A DNA stretch of 64,000 nt from Axinella damicornis (Eukaryota > Porifera > Demospongiae > Axinellida > Axinellidae), in contig OZ007505.1 in the NCBI GenBank assembly GCA_963931865.1, forward strand, positions 4,844,824-4,908,823. Reading direction: 5' to 3'. The notes beneath the pieces are model-generated. The model was not told where the DNA came from, did no database searches, and was given only the letters and a program-made list of their open reading frames with translations. Position numbers and translations under genes: made by a program. This document shows, piece by piece, positions 1 through 13,117 of this stretch (positions are counted from its first letter, which is position 1; each line of letters begins with the position of its first letter).

Positions 1-2367
1 ACCAACCTGATTGTTCCCATTGCTGCCATAGTCTCCATTGCAGACAATGATGGTAAGTGAAGTAGACATCTTCGAGTTAATAGTTGTCATGCATGCTTCA
101 GAAATAGCAAAATGTACATTATGATATGAGTATGCCAACTGATCCCAGAGGTTGCAACTGTAACATACATCATCTGTCATAATCTCTGTATGCACCCTAT
201 TTGCAGTAATCCAGTTCAGTCTCCAGCAAAGTTTTGCTACTACAAATGAAGCTACTGCTGGCATGTCAATTGCAGATAGTGGGCTTGCTGTTGTACTCAA
301 TCTCAATACTGAACCTCCTACTTCGAATTCACTTCTGGCGAATGAAATTGTTGTCACTGCTGTTCTGGCTGATAGTAGTACTGCTCAATGTAAGTTACCT
401 AGCATAATGTTCACAGTACTCTATACAATGCTGCTGCATTCAAGTCAGTTAATCATGCCTTCTCTCTGTTGCCTCCCTCCACTTGTAGTGGGCTCAGACT
501 TTCTTCTCCTTAGACCTGAAGTAACATTTGATGTTGGTGCAAATGATGGCAACTTCATAACTTTTGTTGTTGATATTCTGGATGATTTTCTTGTGGAAGG
601 AACAGAAACATTTACTCTTTTTGGCAACGTAACAACAACAGGAATAAGTGCATCATTTGTGGGTGGTCCAGCTACGTTTACTATCATCGATAATGACGGT
701 AGGTGTTAGTTGTACAATTGCAGTCCATGCAGCTTTGAATTTACTACGTTAATGTTGACGGAAATGCTAGTTGCTATACCCTAGTCACCGGCCTGTGCTC
801 CATCAATATATATAGTATCTAATGGAAGTCAACAACAATACAACTGTAGCTAGGTCTGCAGCGACCGTCTGCATGGTTGTACCAGAGAACATGGTAGCGT
901 TCTCTATTAGGGCTTACAAGGAAACTTCAAATTACCATAAAGAAATACTTGCAAGCGTACCTTAGCTATAGCTAGACTACGTGGGAGTCGAGAAACAAAT
1001 CAACAAAAAAGTCTGATTTTTGTCATCATACTCTTTCTTTGCTTTCATTGTAGCACCCCTTTTAGCCCTTTTGTCTGCAAGAGTGCCAGTTCTGGCAAGC
1101 TACGATTCTGCAAGTTTGCCATTTTGAGGCAGCAAAAGGTCGAGGTTCACACAAACAAAATTTAATATAGTTCATTCAAATAACCACATGGGGGAACACT
1201 ACAGTACAAGCCTAGAGACAAGCCTTTAAGCAGGTGCATGAGCGCTTCTGACAGGTAGCTAGCATGTATTAAATGTGCCACCACCCTGAAACACAAAACT
1301 AGTTTCATAGGCACACAAACCAAATCACTTTGAACAGAAGACTCTGTGTTGGGTCAACACTGCGTTGGGTCCAATTGGCAAACACTTCAGTTAATCATAT
1401 TGTGATGAAGGTCTGAAATAGCCACTAATGACACAGTCACGAGAGAGTATTCAAAGTTGACTTGTACATTATAGCTATGTATCTTGAGAACCGATTTTGC
1501 CAGTTGGACAAAAACTATATCTCAATTGCAAATTTGATTTGCTAGACTGTACTGAAAGGCTGTAAATGTCTGGTATTTTATTTTATTCCATACAGTTGCT
1601 AACATGCGATTCCCACAGCCAGCCTACTCTCAGGAAGAAGATATCACTCCGCTTTCATTTAGTCTTGTGTTGGAATCAATTAATGGAACCGGTACTGGTT
1701 TGGGGTCATTAACGCAAGATATTGTCGAACAAATTACAGCTTTTGTTGCAGTTGGTGACACAGCCACAGGTAAGGAAGTCATGAGGCATTGTGTGCCACA
1801 GTATTGAGAGTTCACTGCATATAGTATATACACTGTAGCATTGCTGAAATGCGGCCTGAAGTTAGGTATTCGGTAAGTCAAATTTGTAACCAATCATCTG
1901 TTTCTCATACAACAGATGGACCTCCGGCTGCTGGTGGAGACTTCATTGGTACTACATGCCTGACTACATTTACTGCTGGAAGCATACCTGGAACCTTCTC
2001 AATACCACAATGTGACATCACCATTAATGATGATGACCTTGTGGAACAAAATGAGACTTTCTCTATCAATGCCACCATCACAAACAGCAACGGACAATCT
2101 GCTCAGATTACTGCTGGTGGTGTCTCTGCCTCAGTCACAATTATTGATGATGATGGTACGTTGAATGAATTAATATTATTTTGCAGCTTAACAAGTTAAC
2201 TGTATCAGAGCCTTTGCTCGTCCCGCCGCTATAGCTTGCCCTTCTCACACATGGTTGTTGGTGTGAGATATAGCCTTCTACATCTATCCCAAACAGTCAA
2301 TCTTGCAGAACACACTGAACTAGGATACACTATCATTATGCAATAATGCACACCGACACACATATAT

Positions 2368-2400
<33 letters not shown>

Positions 2401-5400
2401 CACACATGCACCACACACAACATCACCTGGCACAGGACAACAGTTACCAACACTGTCAGTTGGATTCACTCAGGCAGACCGTACAGTGCAAGAGGGTGCA
2501 GGATCTGTGACCATCACTTTGCAAAAAACTAACACAAATGTAGGCCCTCTAACGGTGGCCATTACTCCCCTAACCATTGATCAGTTTTCTGCCATGTCAC
2601 TCTCACTGCCTGCTGATTTCGATGGTGTTTTCCCACCTGGAGGTCCAGGCCCAGCTGAATGTAAGTTCCACATTGGTAGGATCGAGACAGTTTCAGTTTA
2701 AGGTAGCACATACCCCTTTACGTTAGGTTACCTTTAACCGTCGGGGGCCCCCGACGGTTAAAGGTAACCTAACATAAAGGGGTATGTGCTACCTTAAAGA
2801 CACAATCATGACATAATTGTCTCCATGAGTTGTATCGATTTATTCCAATTTGGCAAGGGCCCATCCAATAAGTCAAGTTGGGATTATACAAGTGAAATGA
2901 GCAAGTGTTGATGGAGTCTGCTCTCAAATCAGCTGTCTGCCAAGGCTATAGATATATACACCCTTCAAAGTCACTGTGGTAGAGTCTCTTTGGTCAAATG
3001 TGCAGTCAGACATTGTACATATAGTGTCCAGCATCAAACTTTGGGTGCGTTTAGCACAGTGGGGAAGCTGATCAGCATGATAGCCAAACATTTGCTTGTC
3101 TGCTATCAAGTCTGTCGGACTATTGGGCAGTTCAATTTTGCAAATCGAGCAGTTCTCTGTTCCAACATAGTTCAGCAACTGTAACAGCTGTAGCAGGCAG
3201 CTTTAAAAGCAATTGCCAGTTTGGGAAAGTTGTAATTATTGTGTAAATCTGTCATGGAATGCAACATGAATCTAAACAATACAGTCATGCACATGCTGAA
3301 GAATTATGAAACTTCTCATTTAATTTATACTTTCTTGCACAGTATCAGACTTCAACAACACTGTACAGATGGTGACGTTCCCTCCAAGCAGCAATTTAGA
3401 AACACAGGAGATTACTCTGGAAGTGTTTGATGATGATTTCACTGAAAGTCTTATGGAGTATTACATTCTGGTGGTACGACTTGACAGCAACAGTGATAAT
3501 AATCAAGTGGACATCGACAGCATTGTGTTTGAGCCACGCATGGGGTTTGCTGTGATATGCATCAATGATGATGACGGTAAACTGTGAATCAGTATTGTCT
3601 TTTAGTGTGTCAGTGGACAGTATTTGACTAAGATCCGCATTAATTTGGCCTAGATACATGTAAACTACATTGATGACTGATTAATGTTATGATAAAGAGA
3701 CTGAGGCCACAAATAGAGTGTCTTCCAGACTACCACCCCACAGGATCGAGGTAGTCTGTTGATTTACTCAGAACATGTAAACAAAGTACTATGACCATTC
3801 ACTCAGACTTTAGTCTCAAAGACAATCAAAGACAATTGCACCAGCTAGGTCTACCTGACAATTGCACCAGCTAGGTCTACCTGTCCCATGAAGTATTTAA
3901 GTCTGAGAATATGACCATGGTAATTAAGTTACTTGCCTTTAATCTTGGAATTTCAAGTGCTGTTTGATGAGTGTGTGTTGTGTTTGTGTGTGTGCAATGT
4001 GTGTGTGCATGCAATGTGTGTGCATGCAATGTGTGTGTGTGCAATGTGTGTGAGCAATGTGTGTGTGTGTGTGTGTGTGCGTGCGTACATGTGTGTGTGT
4101 GTGTGCGTGAGTGTGTGTGTGTGTGTGTGTGTGTTGGCATGTGAAGAGGGAGCACCTGAAGGCAACTTCTGCTGATTGCTGAGCGTAAATGTGCTATCTT
4201 AGCTTTCATTAAATCCATCATCAATAATATTAATCAGCCAAGTAATCATCAGTTGAAGGGAAGAGCTGGGCAGCTGTATCATCAAGTTGTGATTGTTTCA
4301 TTCTGCAGTGACAAGGCTGTCATTTGAACAGTCTTCGTTTGCAGTGGCTGAGGATGCGGGACCTCAGCCCACCCTTGTCCATGTCATCAAGGAAGGTGGC
4401 ATGGTGTCAGAAGTTGATCTAACTGTCACCATTCAACTGTCTGCATCTAGCACTGCTACTCCAGGTTCTCATTATTTTCCCATGTAGCTATAATGTGTGT
4501 GCATACCATAACTACGTGAGCTAGCTCCGATGCCTAGCAGATGTTTTCAATTTAGTTTAGATGCCTAAGCCATAAAAATATGTAGTAGCCTTTGTAGTTT
4601 ATGACCATTCCACTTACCCATTTGCTTGTAGTGTGCTTCACAGCACGGGTAATTACCGGGTACTCCAGTTGTTTGAAAGGGAAGATATATAGAGTGAGAT
4701 GGTGATGCTGACACTAGCTGGTTGCCTGGTACCAGGGACTCAAGGCCCCATTCACCAATTCATGTGTGAACTGATTTATATACCATAATCCAATCTGACT
4801 TTCATATACCCCACACCATACGCAACTGGAATATGGTTACTGTACATGTACCCACCCTACCTTCTTCTGTATCATCATTTAAATCATATTTGGGCATACA
4901 TGCAAAATTAGCTATTGTACAGCAATACTGTGCGTCCATTGCATTTCTGCATAAATTTTCATAGAATCTATAGTAGCTAACTTCATGTTTTGTTTTGTCC
5001 TGTAGGAGAAGACTTTGATCTTGCATCCAGTATCATGACATTTACCCTGCAACCAGACGACCAAATGGTGCCAGTTCCATTCAATGTCACAGATGACAAT
5101 ATCTTTGAAGGCGCAGAAAGCATAATTTTGTTGCTGAGCCTACCATCAGACTCTAGAGCTAGGCTTGGAGATGTTATAAGAACCACAATTTCAATCAGTG
5201 ATAATGAAGGTATACACAAGAAAGTTATGATTCCTATTTCCTATGGGAATTTGTATACATGTAGAAGTTAATTCCTACACACTTCTATGGTATTTTAAAA
5301 GTTAATATGGGCCTCATATAAATTTTAATTCTAACCATGTTGCTCTTCCATTCTGTGCAGTGGCTGTTTTGGGATTTGAGCAGACTGTCTACACATTTAC

Positions 5401-8400
5401 AGAGGATGTTGGTACTGCTGTAGTGTGTACAAGAATTTCCCAACCTAACCAAACCGATTCACGTGTAGTTGTTGAACTTCTTGGGACTGTAACTCCTGAC
5501 ACTGCAGATGGTGAGAACTGAAATATTCTTAGAGGTATATTATGGATGGAAAAGGCCTGACATTCATCTGTTTGCTGATCTCTAATCCTGGGAGGGCATC
5601 TGTTAATAATTACATTAAATTTCTTGTAAGTATGGTATACTTAAGCTTAGGAACCAGCGACTGTACTTGTGCACACATTGTCACAGTGAGTGTACTTCTT
5701 GCATGAAGAGCTTGCTGATCTTTGACAAGGGTTGCATTTCATTGTCTCTTTTACCTTCCCTTCTGCATGGCCAATAGGCAATGACTTCCAGCTGGATAGC
5801 GCTGATCTTGTTATACTGACTAGTGAAGCTATGGACCCGGCAAGATGCTTCACAATAGTTATCACAGATGACAGCAACCGTGAGAGTACAGAGCAGTTCA
5901 CTATCAGCTTTGAGGTGGACTTTACACAGCCTGATGTCAGCGTTATGAGTCGAATTATTAGCAATCCATCTGAAACAATCATCCTTATTCAAGACAATGA
6001 TGGTAATAAGTAACATTTGCAAATGGTATTAGTGGTTGCATAATTATTTTCCTGAATATTAATGATTATGTGCTGTTGTTAAGGGGTTAATCATGCAGCA
6101 TGATTGTTTGGTTATCTACATATTATATCCATCTCGACGGTTTTAGTTCAGCGCGTTTGTGAAAGTTTGTAGAGCAACTCTTTCATTACTCGGTTTTGAC
6201 ATGCACTGAATGTTAGTAGTATTATACATACTTGTGTGCCACGTCCGTGACTCAGTCATGGGCTCAGAGTTCAGTTCAGTATCAAGTTTGAAAGGATTCT
6301 ATTGCACTGTGCAAATTTGCACAAATTTAAATTGTTCACATTCAACTATTTCTTCCCTACAGATTGTAACCCTACCTCTAGCAACTATTGCATCATTAGT
6401 GAGGTAATTGAAAGGTATTGGGCTGATATTCATTACCTAATATTTATGTGCTGCTTCTACACATCATTAGGTTGAAATTGATGATGGAAACGTACAGGAA
6501 GTTATCAGAAACCTGACCATGCTTGTGGAAGAGGCCGGTGTGGATGATCAGACAGCCATCAACTTTGCTGTGATTACTGAAGTGATTGTGGACACCAGTA
6601 GGGTAGTGGCAGAGACGCTTGTCCTTCCCCTCACAGAACAGACTAGGGTACTGAGAAATACAAGTACTAATGGTTGTTCTCTTGATAATACACCAAGGCA
6701 GCAAAATCATTGGTTAGCAAACCTGCGCAACATATGTATCTTATTTGACTACAGGTTATTTCAGATGTGGTGGCAATTATTGGAGAAGTTCAGGTGTGGC
6801 CACTTCGTGCTACAAACCAGACTTCTTCCAGGTCTGAGCTGTGTGAAATAGGTGCCTGTTTAGAAAGTGAAGTAGTCAGTAATAGAAATGCAATTTGGAT
6901 GCACAATGTATACATCAATTTGGATGCACAATGTATACATCATGCAGTAGTTGTTGCAATGGCTGTGCAGTATCTATTCACAAGTACCGGAATGCATGGC
7001 TGCTTAAATTTTGTGCTTCATACTTCAATTGGCTCTTCCTAAGTCATGCTGGCTCATCCTAAGCAGTATTCTCTCTAGCTATCTCTGATGTCATATCCCA
7101 AAGTTCCTTTGCGTTGACCTACATTTTCATCCTTCTTGTTGACATCCAACTTCAGAACATCACTATCTAATTGTCAAAGCAAGCAGTCTAATGGCTCATG
7201 TTGAAATCATAACACTATATTTTGAAGATTGGGTTATGTGGATCACTCTCTCAGACTAACACTTTGTCTCTACTATAATCATGCCCTGAGATTGTGGACA
7301 GCATTACTTGAGTAATCACTTTGTTCTCATCCAGGATTGTAGCATTTTTTGAGTCCCTTGTGTCAGCAATTGTACAAGATGAGGACTTCACGACCTTACG
7401 CTTGACATTGGATGATGTAGCACTTGTAGCAGAGAGGGTAAGGGATCGATTGTGTACATGCAGAAACTATGACACAGCCCATTCAAGCAAGCAGATCTGT
7501 TATACCATCCATTTGATATACGTAAATGTTGGTTATAGGTTGACCGAGCAGAGCTGGTAATGAATGGAAGAATGATTGGATTTGGTACAAGTGAGGATGG
7601 TTTAGGTATGTGTGTACCTCTATGCAATTTGATAATCAAGACTGTGTTTATCCTGACGATTGGCTATGTACTTGTTAGTTTTCATTGGAACTGGCTCAGC
7701 TGCAACCCTCCCAGAGGATCAGGATGCCTCCATTGCTCTCCCACCTTCACTCTTTATGCGAATAAGTGGCAGTGAGGTTGGAATTGTCTTTACATTTTAT
7801 GAAACAGCAACTTTGTTTCCCCTGCCTGATGAGACTTGCAACAACCTCACTGTTGGCTCTGCTGTGATTGGAGCCTTAGTAGCTGGTCACAGCTTCACAG
7901 ATCTGCGTGACCCTGTCATCATTTTACTTCGCCTAATAAACCAGGTGTGTTACTTTAATGTACAAAATTATTATCATCATCACATCCAATCTGACTTCTC
8001 CATTGTATACATAGGAGAATGTTACAAATCCAAGATGTGCAAGCTGGAACTTTACAGCTGCAGGTAATAAAATAGGACTGTCACTACTATTGTATAGGAA
8101 TCAGTTCAAATGTACTCAAATTCTTTAGTATCACTATAGGAGTTTAGTGGGATGTAGCCTATTGGTAAAAGTGCATGCATGTCTTGGGTTCACACCTTTT
8201 CCTTCATCATGTCTTGGGTTCACACCTTTTCCTTCATGAATGCCATGGCCATTTCATTGTGTATGTGTCTTGCAGGTGGTCGTGGTAACTGGACAACAGA
8301 TGGATGTGAACTCACTGGAAATGATAATGGTGTCATTACTTGCGCTTGTGACCATCTCACCAACTTTGCCATTCTTGTGGTATGTAGCAACAGGAAACCA

Positions 8401-10587
8401 TTTCTGGAGTTTGCTGTCAGAGCTAACGATATATTATTGTCTACTTTCGACGATGACTTTCAATGCTAAATAGATGACTGTTAGACTGTATTTGGTATAT
8501 GCTAGCTGCTACGTGTTTGCCAATCATGTATATTATATAGGCACTGCTCCACATCTAGTCACAACCATTATAAATTACATGGAAGGCGAGGGCTCAAGTG
8601 TAGTCAATATATTGGCTAGAGCACCTTTTTGCTATAGATTCAATTTTGTGCCTGAAGTTATGTACGTCAATGGTCCACCTTGCAGGATATATGTACCAGG
8701 GTTGGTGGCTGTGTGGAACAATCTCCTGCTGTTCAGGTTGCACTTAATGCCATCTCTATTGTTGGGATAGCTCTCTCTCTGCTCGGTCTTGTCTTGACCA
8801 TTGTCACAATGGTAGCATCCAAGTGAGCCACACATTATACGAACACTGGTGTATTAGATGGAGCATTTTTACCATAGAAACTGGAGGGCAAAAGATCATG
8901 TGATGTGGATGTTGACCAATCAGCATGTGTCATGGTGATGCAATGCCATCCAGTTCCCATGGTGAAAAGATGCTATGAATCCATCAATTATGCTCCTCAT
9001 TGCAGGAAGCTCCGCCAGCGAGATGTTAGCAAATTCCACATCCAACTATGCGTAGCACAATTCTGTTTGCTGATTGTGTTTGTGAGTGGCATTGAGCCAA
9101 AATACACGCAAGGGGGTTGTGTGACTGCCTCAGTCCTGATACACTACTTCACGCTGGTGTTCTGGATGTGGATGGGGGCGGTGGCTGTACTCATGTTCCA
9201 GAAGCTGGTCATTGTATTTGTCAACATAACCGTCAGATACATTGTTGCTGTTTCATTGACATGCTGGTGTAAGTTGAAAGTTCCCAAATTGAAATCTTTT
9301 CGCTTGCCAGTACCCATCATTTATACCATGCTATGTTGTTTTTCTTGCAGTGGCTCCGATTGTACCGGTGATCATCCCTGTTATCATTAACCCTGACTTC
9401 ATGGTCACATTTTCTCCTGCTGACGACACTGAACTGAGATAGTAGGGATCCCTCTTTCTTAGTCGCACAAAATTAATGAAGTAGTGTAAAATGGAATTCA
9501 TATATTAACTGGAGGTCTGCTATTTAGTTTACCAGTGGTGGATTTAGAAATTTAGAAAGGGGGGTTCAGCCACTGGCGCGTCAAGTGCGCCCCCCCCCCA
9601 ATCCAACAATGGTTACATCAGGTACAGCATATATGGCCAACTCAACCATGCAGGCAATAGTCATGCAGTTTATTACCAACACACAGCTGAAAGAACCAAG
9701 TTTCAATTTTGCTATGTGCAATCACCTTCTTGAGTACAGCTCAATTTTTAAATGATTATTTTCTTCCTTCCCGTAGTTGCTTCATTGGCAACATTGGAGT
9801 ATTCTTTGGTGCCTACTTGGGACCCATCTTTGTTATCATGCTCTTCAACATTGTCATCTTTGTCATCGTGATAAGTGTACTCATTAAGCATAGCCGCCTT
9901 GGGAAGAAGGACCAAGTGAATCGAAAGAAGATTTTCCGACTTATGATCAGTATCATTGGAGTGATGACTCTGTTTGGACTCATGTGGATCTTTGCTGCTT
10001 TCACTGTCCGTGAGGGGTCCATTGCTTTCCAGTTCCTCTTTGCCATATTCAACTCACTGCAAGGCTTCTTCATCTTTTTGTTCTTCTGTGTGTTTGGAAA
10101 TGAAGGTCGAAAGCTATGGCTCAAAGTTCTTTGCTGTGGACGGGAGGTACCAGGCATCGCAGTTACAAAGACACCTGTCAAGCAACATCAGCATGTTAGT
10201 AGGAAGCCGTCTGAACACAGTGCTACTGTCAGTACCGGTCTCAGATCTGGCGATCCTGAAGGCAATACTGGTGTCTATCCGAGCACAGTCGGTGAGAGCG
10301 AAGCTTCCCAGGATATACCTATGGTAAAAGTAAATCCTGCAGCTGTTGAACTAGAGGCAGTGGAAAAAATGACCTGGAATGCGTATCCGAACGAATGCAA
10401 TCCTTCAGCTGAAGACTCACTGACTGTGACTGGGCAACAGAATGGTGGGAACGTTCCACCACGTGAAGCAGCACAAGATCCCGGTGAGGAAGACCTATCA
10501 GGTTTGGTGAGACACAGATCGACGTTGCGACATCATGTTGAAATGTTTGAATTGAAATTTGATGACTGTACGTATAAAATGATGTAG
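1..10587 (+). CDS. Calx-beta adhesion GPCR (VLGR1/ADGRV1-like), 3' part
   Basis: This is a surface receptor whose extracellular part carries Calx-beta (calcium-binding) repeats, followed by a GAIN/GPS autoproteolysis region, seven helices and a 130-residue-scale tail. I read 23 exons: 1-52, 207-389, 489-698, 1596-1769, 1916-2155, 2436-2660, 3343-3576, 4309-4464, 5006-5209, 5361-5510, 5778-6002, 6363-6403, 6471-6647, 6755-6831, 7335-7437, 7539-7605, 7679-7944, 8015-8063, 8276-8379, 8686-8822, 9006-9268, 9351-9441, 9777-10587. Together they give 1412 codons plus TAG, with no frame break. The 5' end lies outside the window. Calx-beta repeats joined to an adhesion-type 7TM is the arrangement known from VLGR1, but orthology is not proven because the N-terminal part is missing. 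The donor at 4465 (gttctc) is weak. The domain order itself is secure. Confidence 0.9.
2697..2798. repeat. 102-bp near-perfect palindrome without loop
   Basis: Two 51-bp arms meet at a GGGGGCCCCC centre with no spacer. Only one pair mismatches (acg against atg near 2721). The palindrome lies in the intron after Calx-beta exon 2436-2660. It could form a cruciform or an intronic hairpin, or be a foldback element, but I see no clear target duplication. Confidence 0.9.
3970..4135. repeat. (TG)n microsatellite with interruptions
   Basis: TG-rich tract broken by GCA and CA units inside the GPCR intron between exons 3343-3576 and 4309-4464. The open frames across it are low-complexity artefacts. 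Confidence 0.9.
6363..8379 (+). other. GAIN-like region and GPS cleavage motif
   Basis: Exons 6363-8379 encode the juxtamembrane autoproteolysis region. The GPS is split over exons 7679-7944, 8015-8063 and 8276-8379. It shows the expected cysteine and tryptophan pattern: C..NLTVG upstream, then RCASWNF, NWTTDGCEL and CACDHLTNFAILV. Cleavage is expected between L and T of HLTNF by family analogy. Four GPS cysteines and both tryptophans are present, so the site looks functional. An exact 30-bp tandem duplication (8179-8237) sits just before the acceptor of the last GPS exon, and a 25-bp duplication lies in the intron at 6893-6942. Confidence 0.88.
8686..10587 (+). other. Seven-helix domain and cytoplasmic tail of the adhesion GPCR
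   Basis: TM1 is in exon 8686-8822. TM2, TM3 and TM4 are in 9006-9268. The second extracellular loop is in 9351-9441, and TM5-TM7 plus the tail are in 9777-10587. The TM3 cysteine (QGGCVTA) and the loop-2 cysteine (ELRYCFIG, with Y split across the intron) that pair in this receptor class are both present. The tail of about 130 residues is Ser/Thr, Glu and Pro rich, begins with a KVLCCGRE stretch that could be palmitoylated, and ends YKMM with no PDZ-type terminus. The last intron carries a G-rich repeat fragment at about 9536-9605. Confidence 0.9.
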
Positions 10588-12261
10588 GAGTCATTATTGA
10601 CAAATTCAAGTAACTACAACAATAATATACTTCTCACTGTAATTGCTGAAGTCATGCTGGCCTCCTGAACACGATTGTGTGGTCATGCTAATAATACTAA
10701 CTCCATGTAAGTTCATGTCATGCAACTGAATACTACAGCACTTAAATTGATGAATAAATGAATTTCAAGGATGATAAACTCATGATTGTTTGATACTTAT
10801 AAGCACATCAACAGCATGTGTTCACTGACTTAAAGTTATAACAGCGTGGTTCCAGATTCAATCCCAAATGTGCAACAGGTTGTCTTTCTCCTTTAAGCCC
10901 CAATGACGTCTATAGACATCATTTAGACCCTATGCACTTGTAGGGCTTCTTGTCAGTCCAAAAAAATGCTTCAGAGGGCTAAGGAAAAACCCACCAAATT
11001 TTCAGTGCGCACCCCCCATGGCCACTTAATTAATGTACAAGTACGGGGGGTATCGAAAGGGGGGCGTGCAGCCCCCCCTTTCTATGTCAGGGGTAAAAGG
11101 GGCACGCAGGCCTGGGAACAAGGCTATCCATGTGACATCCCAGTTATTAGAACAAAGCTTGATCCACCATGTTCTCCTGCAAAACCCAACAGTAATGCTG
11201 TCCTTGGGAGACGGGGTGGGACAGAAGGTGGGTACCACCCAATGGATGCAAACAGCATGGCTGTGTCTGGGTGGCCCCAAGTGGAGTCTGGTGCATTGGT
11301 AGGCTATTTTTGTCCTCCTTACATTGTAGGAATCCTTTGCATGAATGGGCTGAGAAATCAGTCGTGTTAGTACTGCAAGCGACAAACGAGGCTATCCTCT
11401 CACCATGTACGGCCTCTATTTCTGGCTGGAAACCACACGGGAATCATGTATACTGAGGCTATAATGATTTGTAGCCCAGGGTCTCAAGGCATATTTCACT
11501 GCAAGCAAAATAGCAATGATAGAATTTAACAGCTGAGTCACACACACAATAGCTAACTACAATCATGTTATCTTAGTTCTCAGAGTTGTAGGAATAAAAG
11601 ATTGTCAACAGTATCTACTCTTCATGAGTGTTTTCAGCAACTGTGGCTTTCTCTGCACCATTCTGTGAGTGTGTTGGTGGAGGAGTGTGCAGTGGGAGAT
11701 GTGTGGTGGGAGGGATATGGTGGGAGGGATATGGTGGGAGGGGTGTGATGGGAGTTGTGTGGTAGGTGTGCGGTGGGAGGGTGTGGTGGGAGGCAGTGTA
11801 TGTTCATGAGTCATGTGACTCGTCATTCATAGTTTGTTACAAAGAAACTAAAGTACCAAAAACCCGTACGTACTCTTTCCCTCCCTCCCCCCTCTCTCTC
11901 CCTCCCTCCTACATCCCCCTCTCTCCTCCCTCCTTCCTACCTCCCCCTCCCTCCCTCCTACCTCCCCCTCTCTCCCTCCCCCTCTCTCCTTCCTACCTCC
12001 CCCTCCCTCCTACCTCCCCCTCCAAGACATTACCGCAACCACCGAGTAAGATAATTTTTGTTTGTCATGAGGTGGTGAGTCCTCACACCTCACAGTCTTC
12101 GTCAGGTATATGAAATGAGGACTGCCAAAGAGCAGGAAGTTGACAAGTTAATCGTACATACACACTAGGACCATGACCTTCTCCTTCTAGGATAATGACC
12201 TTCTCAAAGCGTACTTCAGAAGGATTCATGATTGAGCCCTATTATTGACAAGCAGTAGAAA
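10588..12261. other. Intergenic region between the GPCR gene and Hv1-1 (3' ends facing)
   Basis: This holds the GPCR 3' UTR, a G/C-tract fragment near 11042-11100, a GGTGGGAGG-type minisatellite near 11690-11800 and a CCTCCCTCC-type tract near 11875-12025. The longest open frame (10966-11370, 134 codons) has no recognisable domain and overlaps rival frames on the other strand. I see no gene. Confidence 0.6.
10753..10758 (+). promoter_or_regulatory. Candidate polyadenylation signal of the GPCR gene
   Basis: AATAAA stands 166 bp after the GPCR stop codon on the same strand. It is the first such hexamer downstream, so a short 3' UTR ending near 10775-10790 is likely. Confidence 0.5.
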
Positions 12262-13043
12262 TTACCATGAGCTGCATGCTATGTTCACCTGCAGTGGAGG
12301 TTTATCAAGATCATCTGGTGTGAGCCCAGCTTTTTTTATCCTCATTTTCAGCTGTGTGTTCTCTTGCTGGAGTGGGAGGGGAGGTTGAGGAGAGGAACGT
12401 TACGATGGGAAAATTGTGGGATGAATGAGAGCAAGTGTGAGAGGGTGAAATTACAAGGGGATAGAGATGAGTGACGAGAAGATTGGAGATGTAGGTACAG
12501 AAAGAATTAGAGAGGGTGATGCACACCCCGAAGTACATGTAAAACTCTGTCTACAGCCCCAAATTTACCCCTGGTCCATAGGTTAAAACTATGGCAATAG
12601 GAAACTACTATTTGCAGCAGCTGTTCTAGGGCAGTCCATATTACATGTACGTTATGAAGTGAACTCTGAGTGTTGAAACTACCTCCACATTTGTAAGTCT
12701 GTCCTGCGTCTTGTGCAAGGCGTGTATGATTCTGCGTGCTTCTCTACGAGCCGAATGAAGTTCCCCATCTGATCTGGCCTTTGATGACAGAACAGCACCT
12801 GTGGGGGTGGTGTGCATGTGTGTGGGGGTGGTGTGCATGTGTGTGGGGGTGGTGTGAAGAGTGCACCAGGCATACACTCACACATGCATGCAGTGTGGTT
12901 CTAAGTTCAAAATGATCTGGAAGTTCTCACCATTGACAACTCGAACCACACGCCACAGTCGGAGGATGATAAGGAGTTGGGCAGCCGCAAATGCTTCCTC
13001 TTCCACCCTGTGAGGAAAGAGGGGAGGGGGTGGGAGAGGAGGG

Positions 13044-13117
<74 letters not shown>

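Larger units (their letters stand above)
1..6002 (+). other. Calx-beta domain array (one C-terminal end plus five full repeats)
   Basis: Each repeat is built from two exons: 207-389 with 489-698, 1596-1769 with 1916-2155, 2436-2660 with 3343-3576, 4309-4464 with 5006-5209, and 5361-5510 with 5778-6002. Exon 1-52 is the end of an earlier repeat. The second exon of each pair starts near a G-x-DF motif (GSDF, GGDF, GEDF, GNDF), contains the acidic D-x-x-x-E-x-x-E-x-F stretch, and ends in DND/DDD/DNE just before the donor site. Every intron here is phase 1. Introns hold only degenerate repeats, a (CA)n run near 2370, a (TG)n run near 3970-4135 and a 102-bp palindrome. Two exact 26-bp copies lie at 3831-3882. 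Confidence 0.9.
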
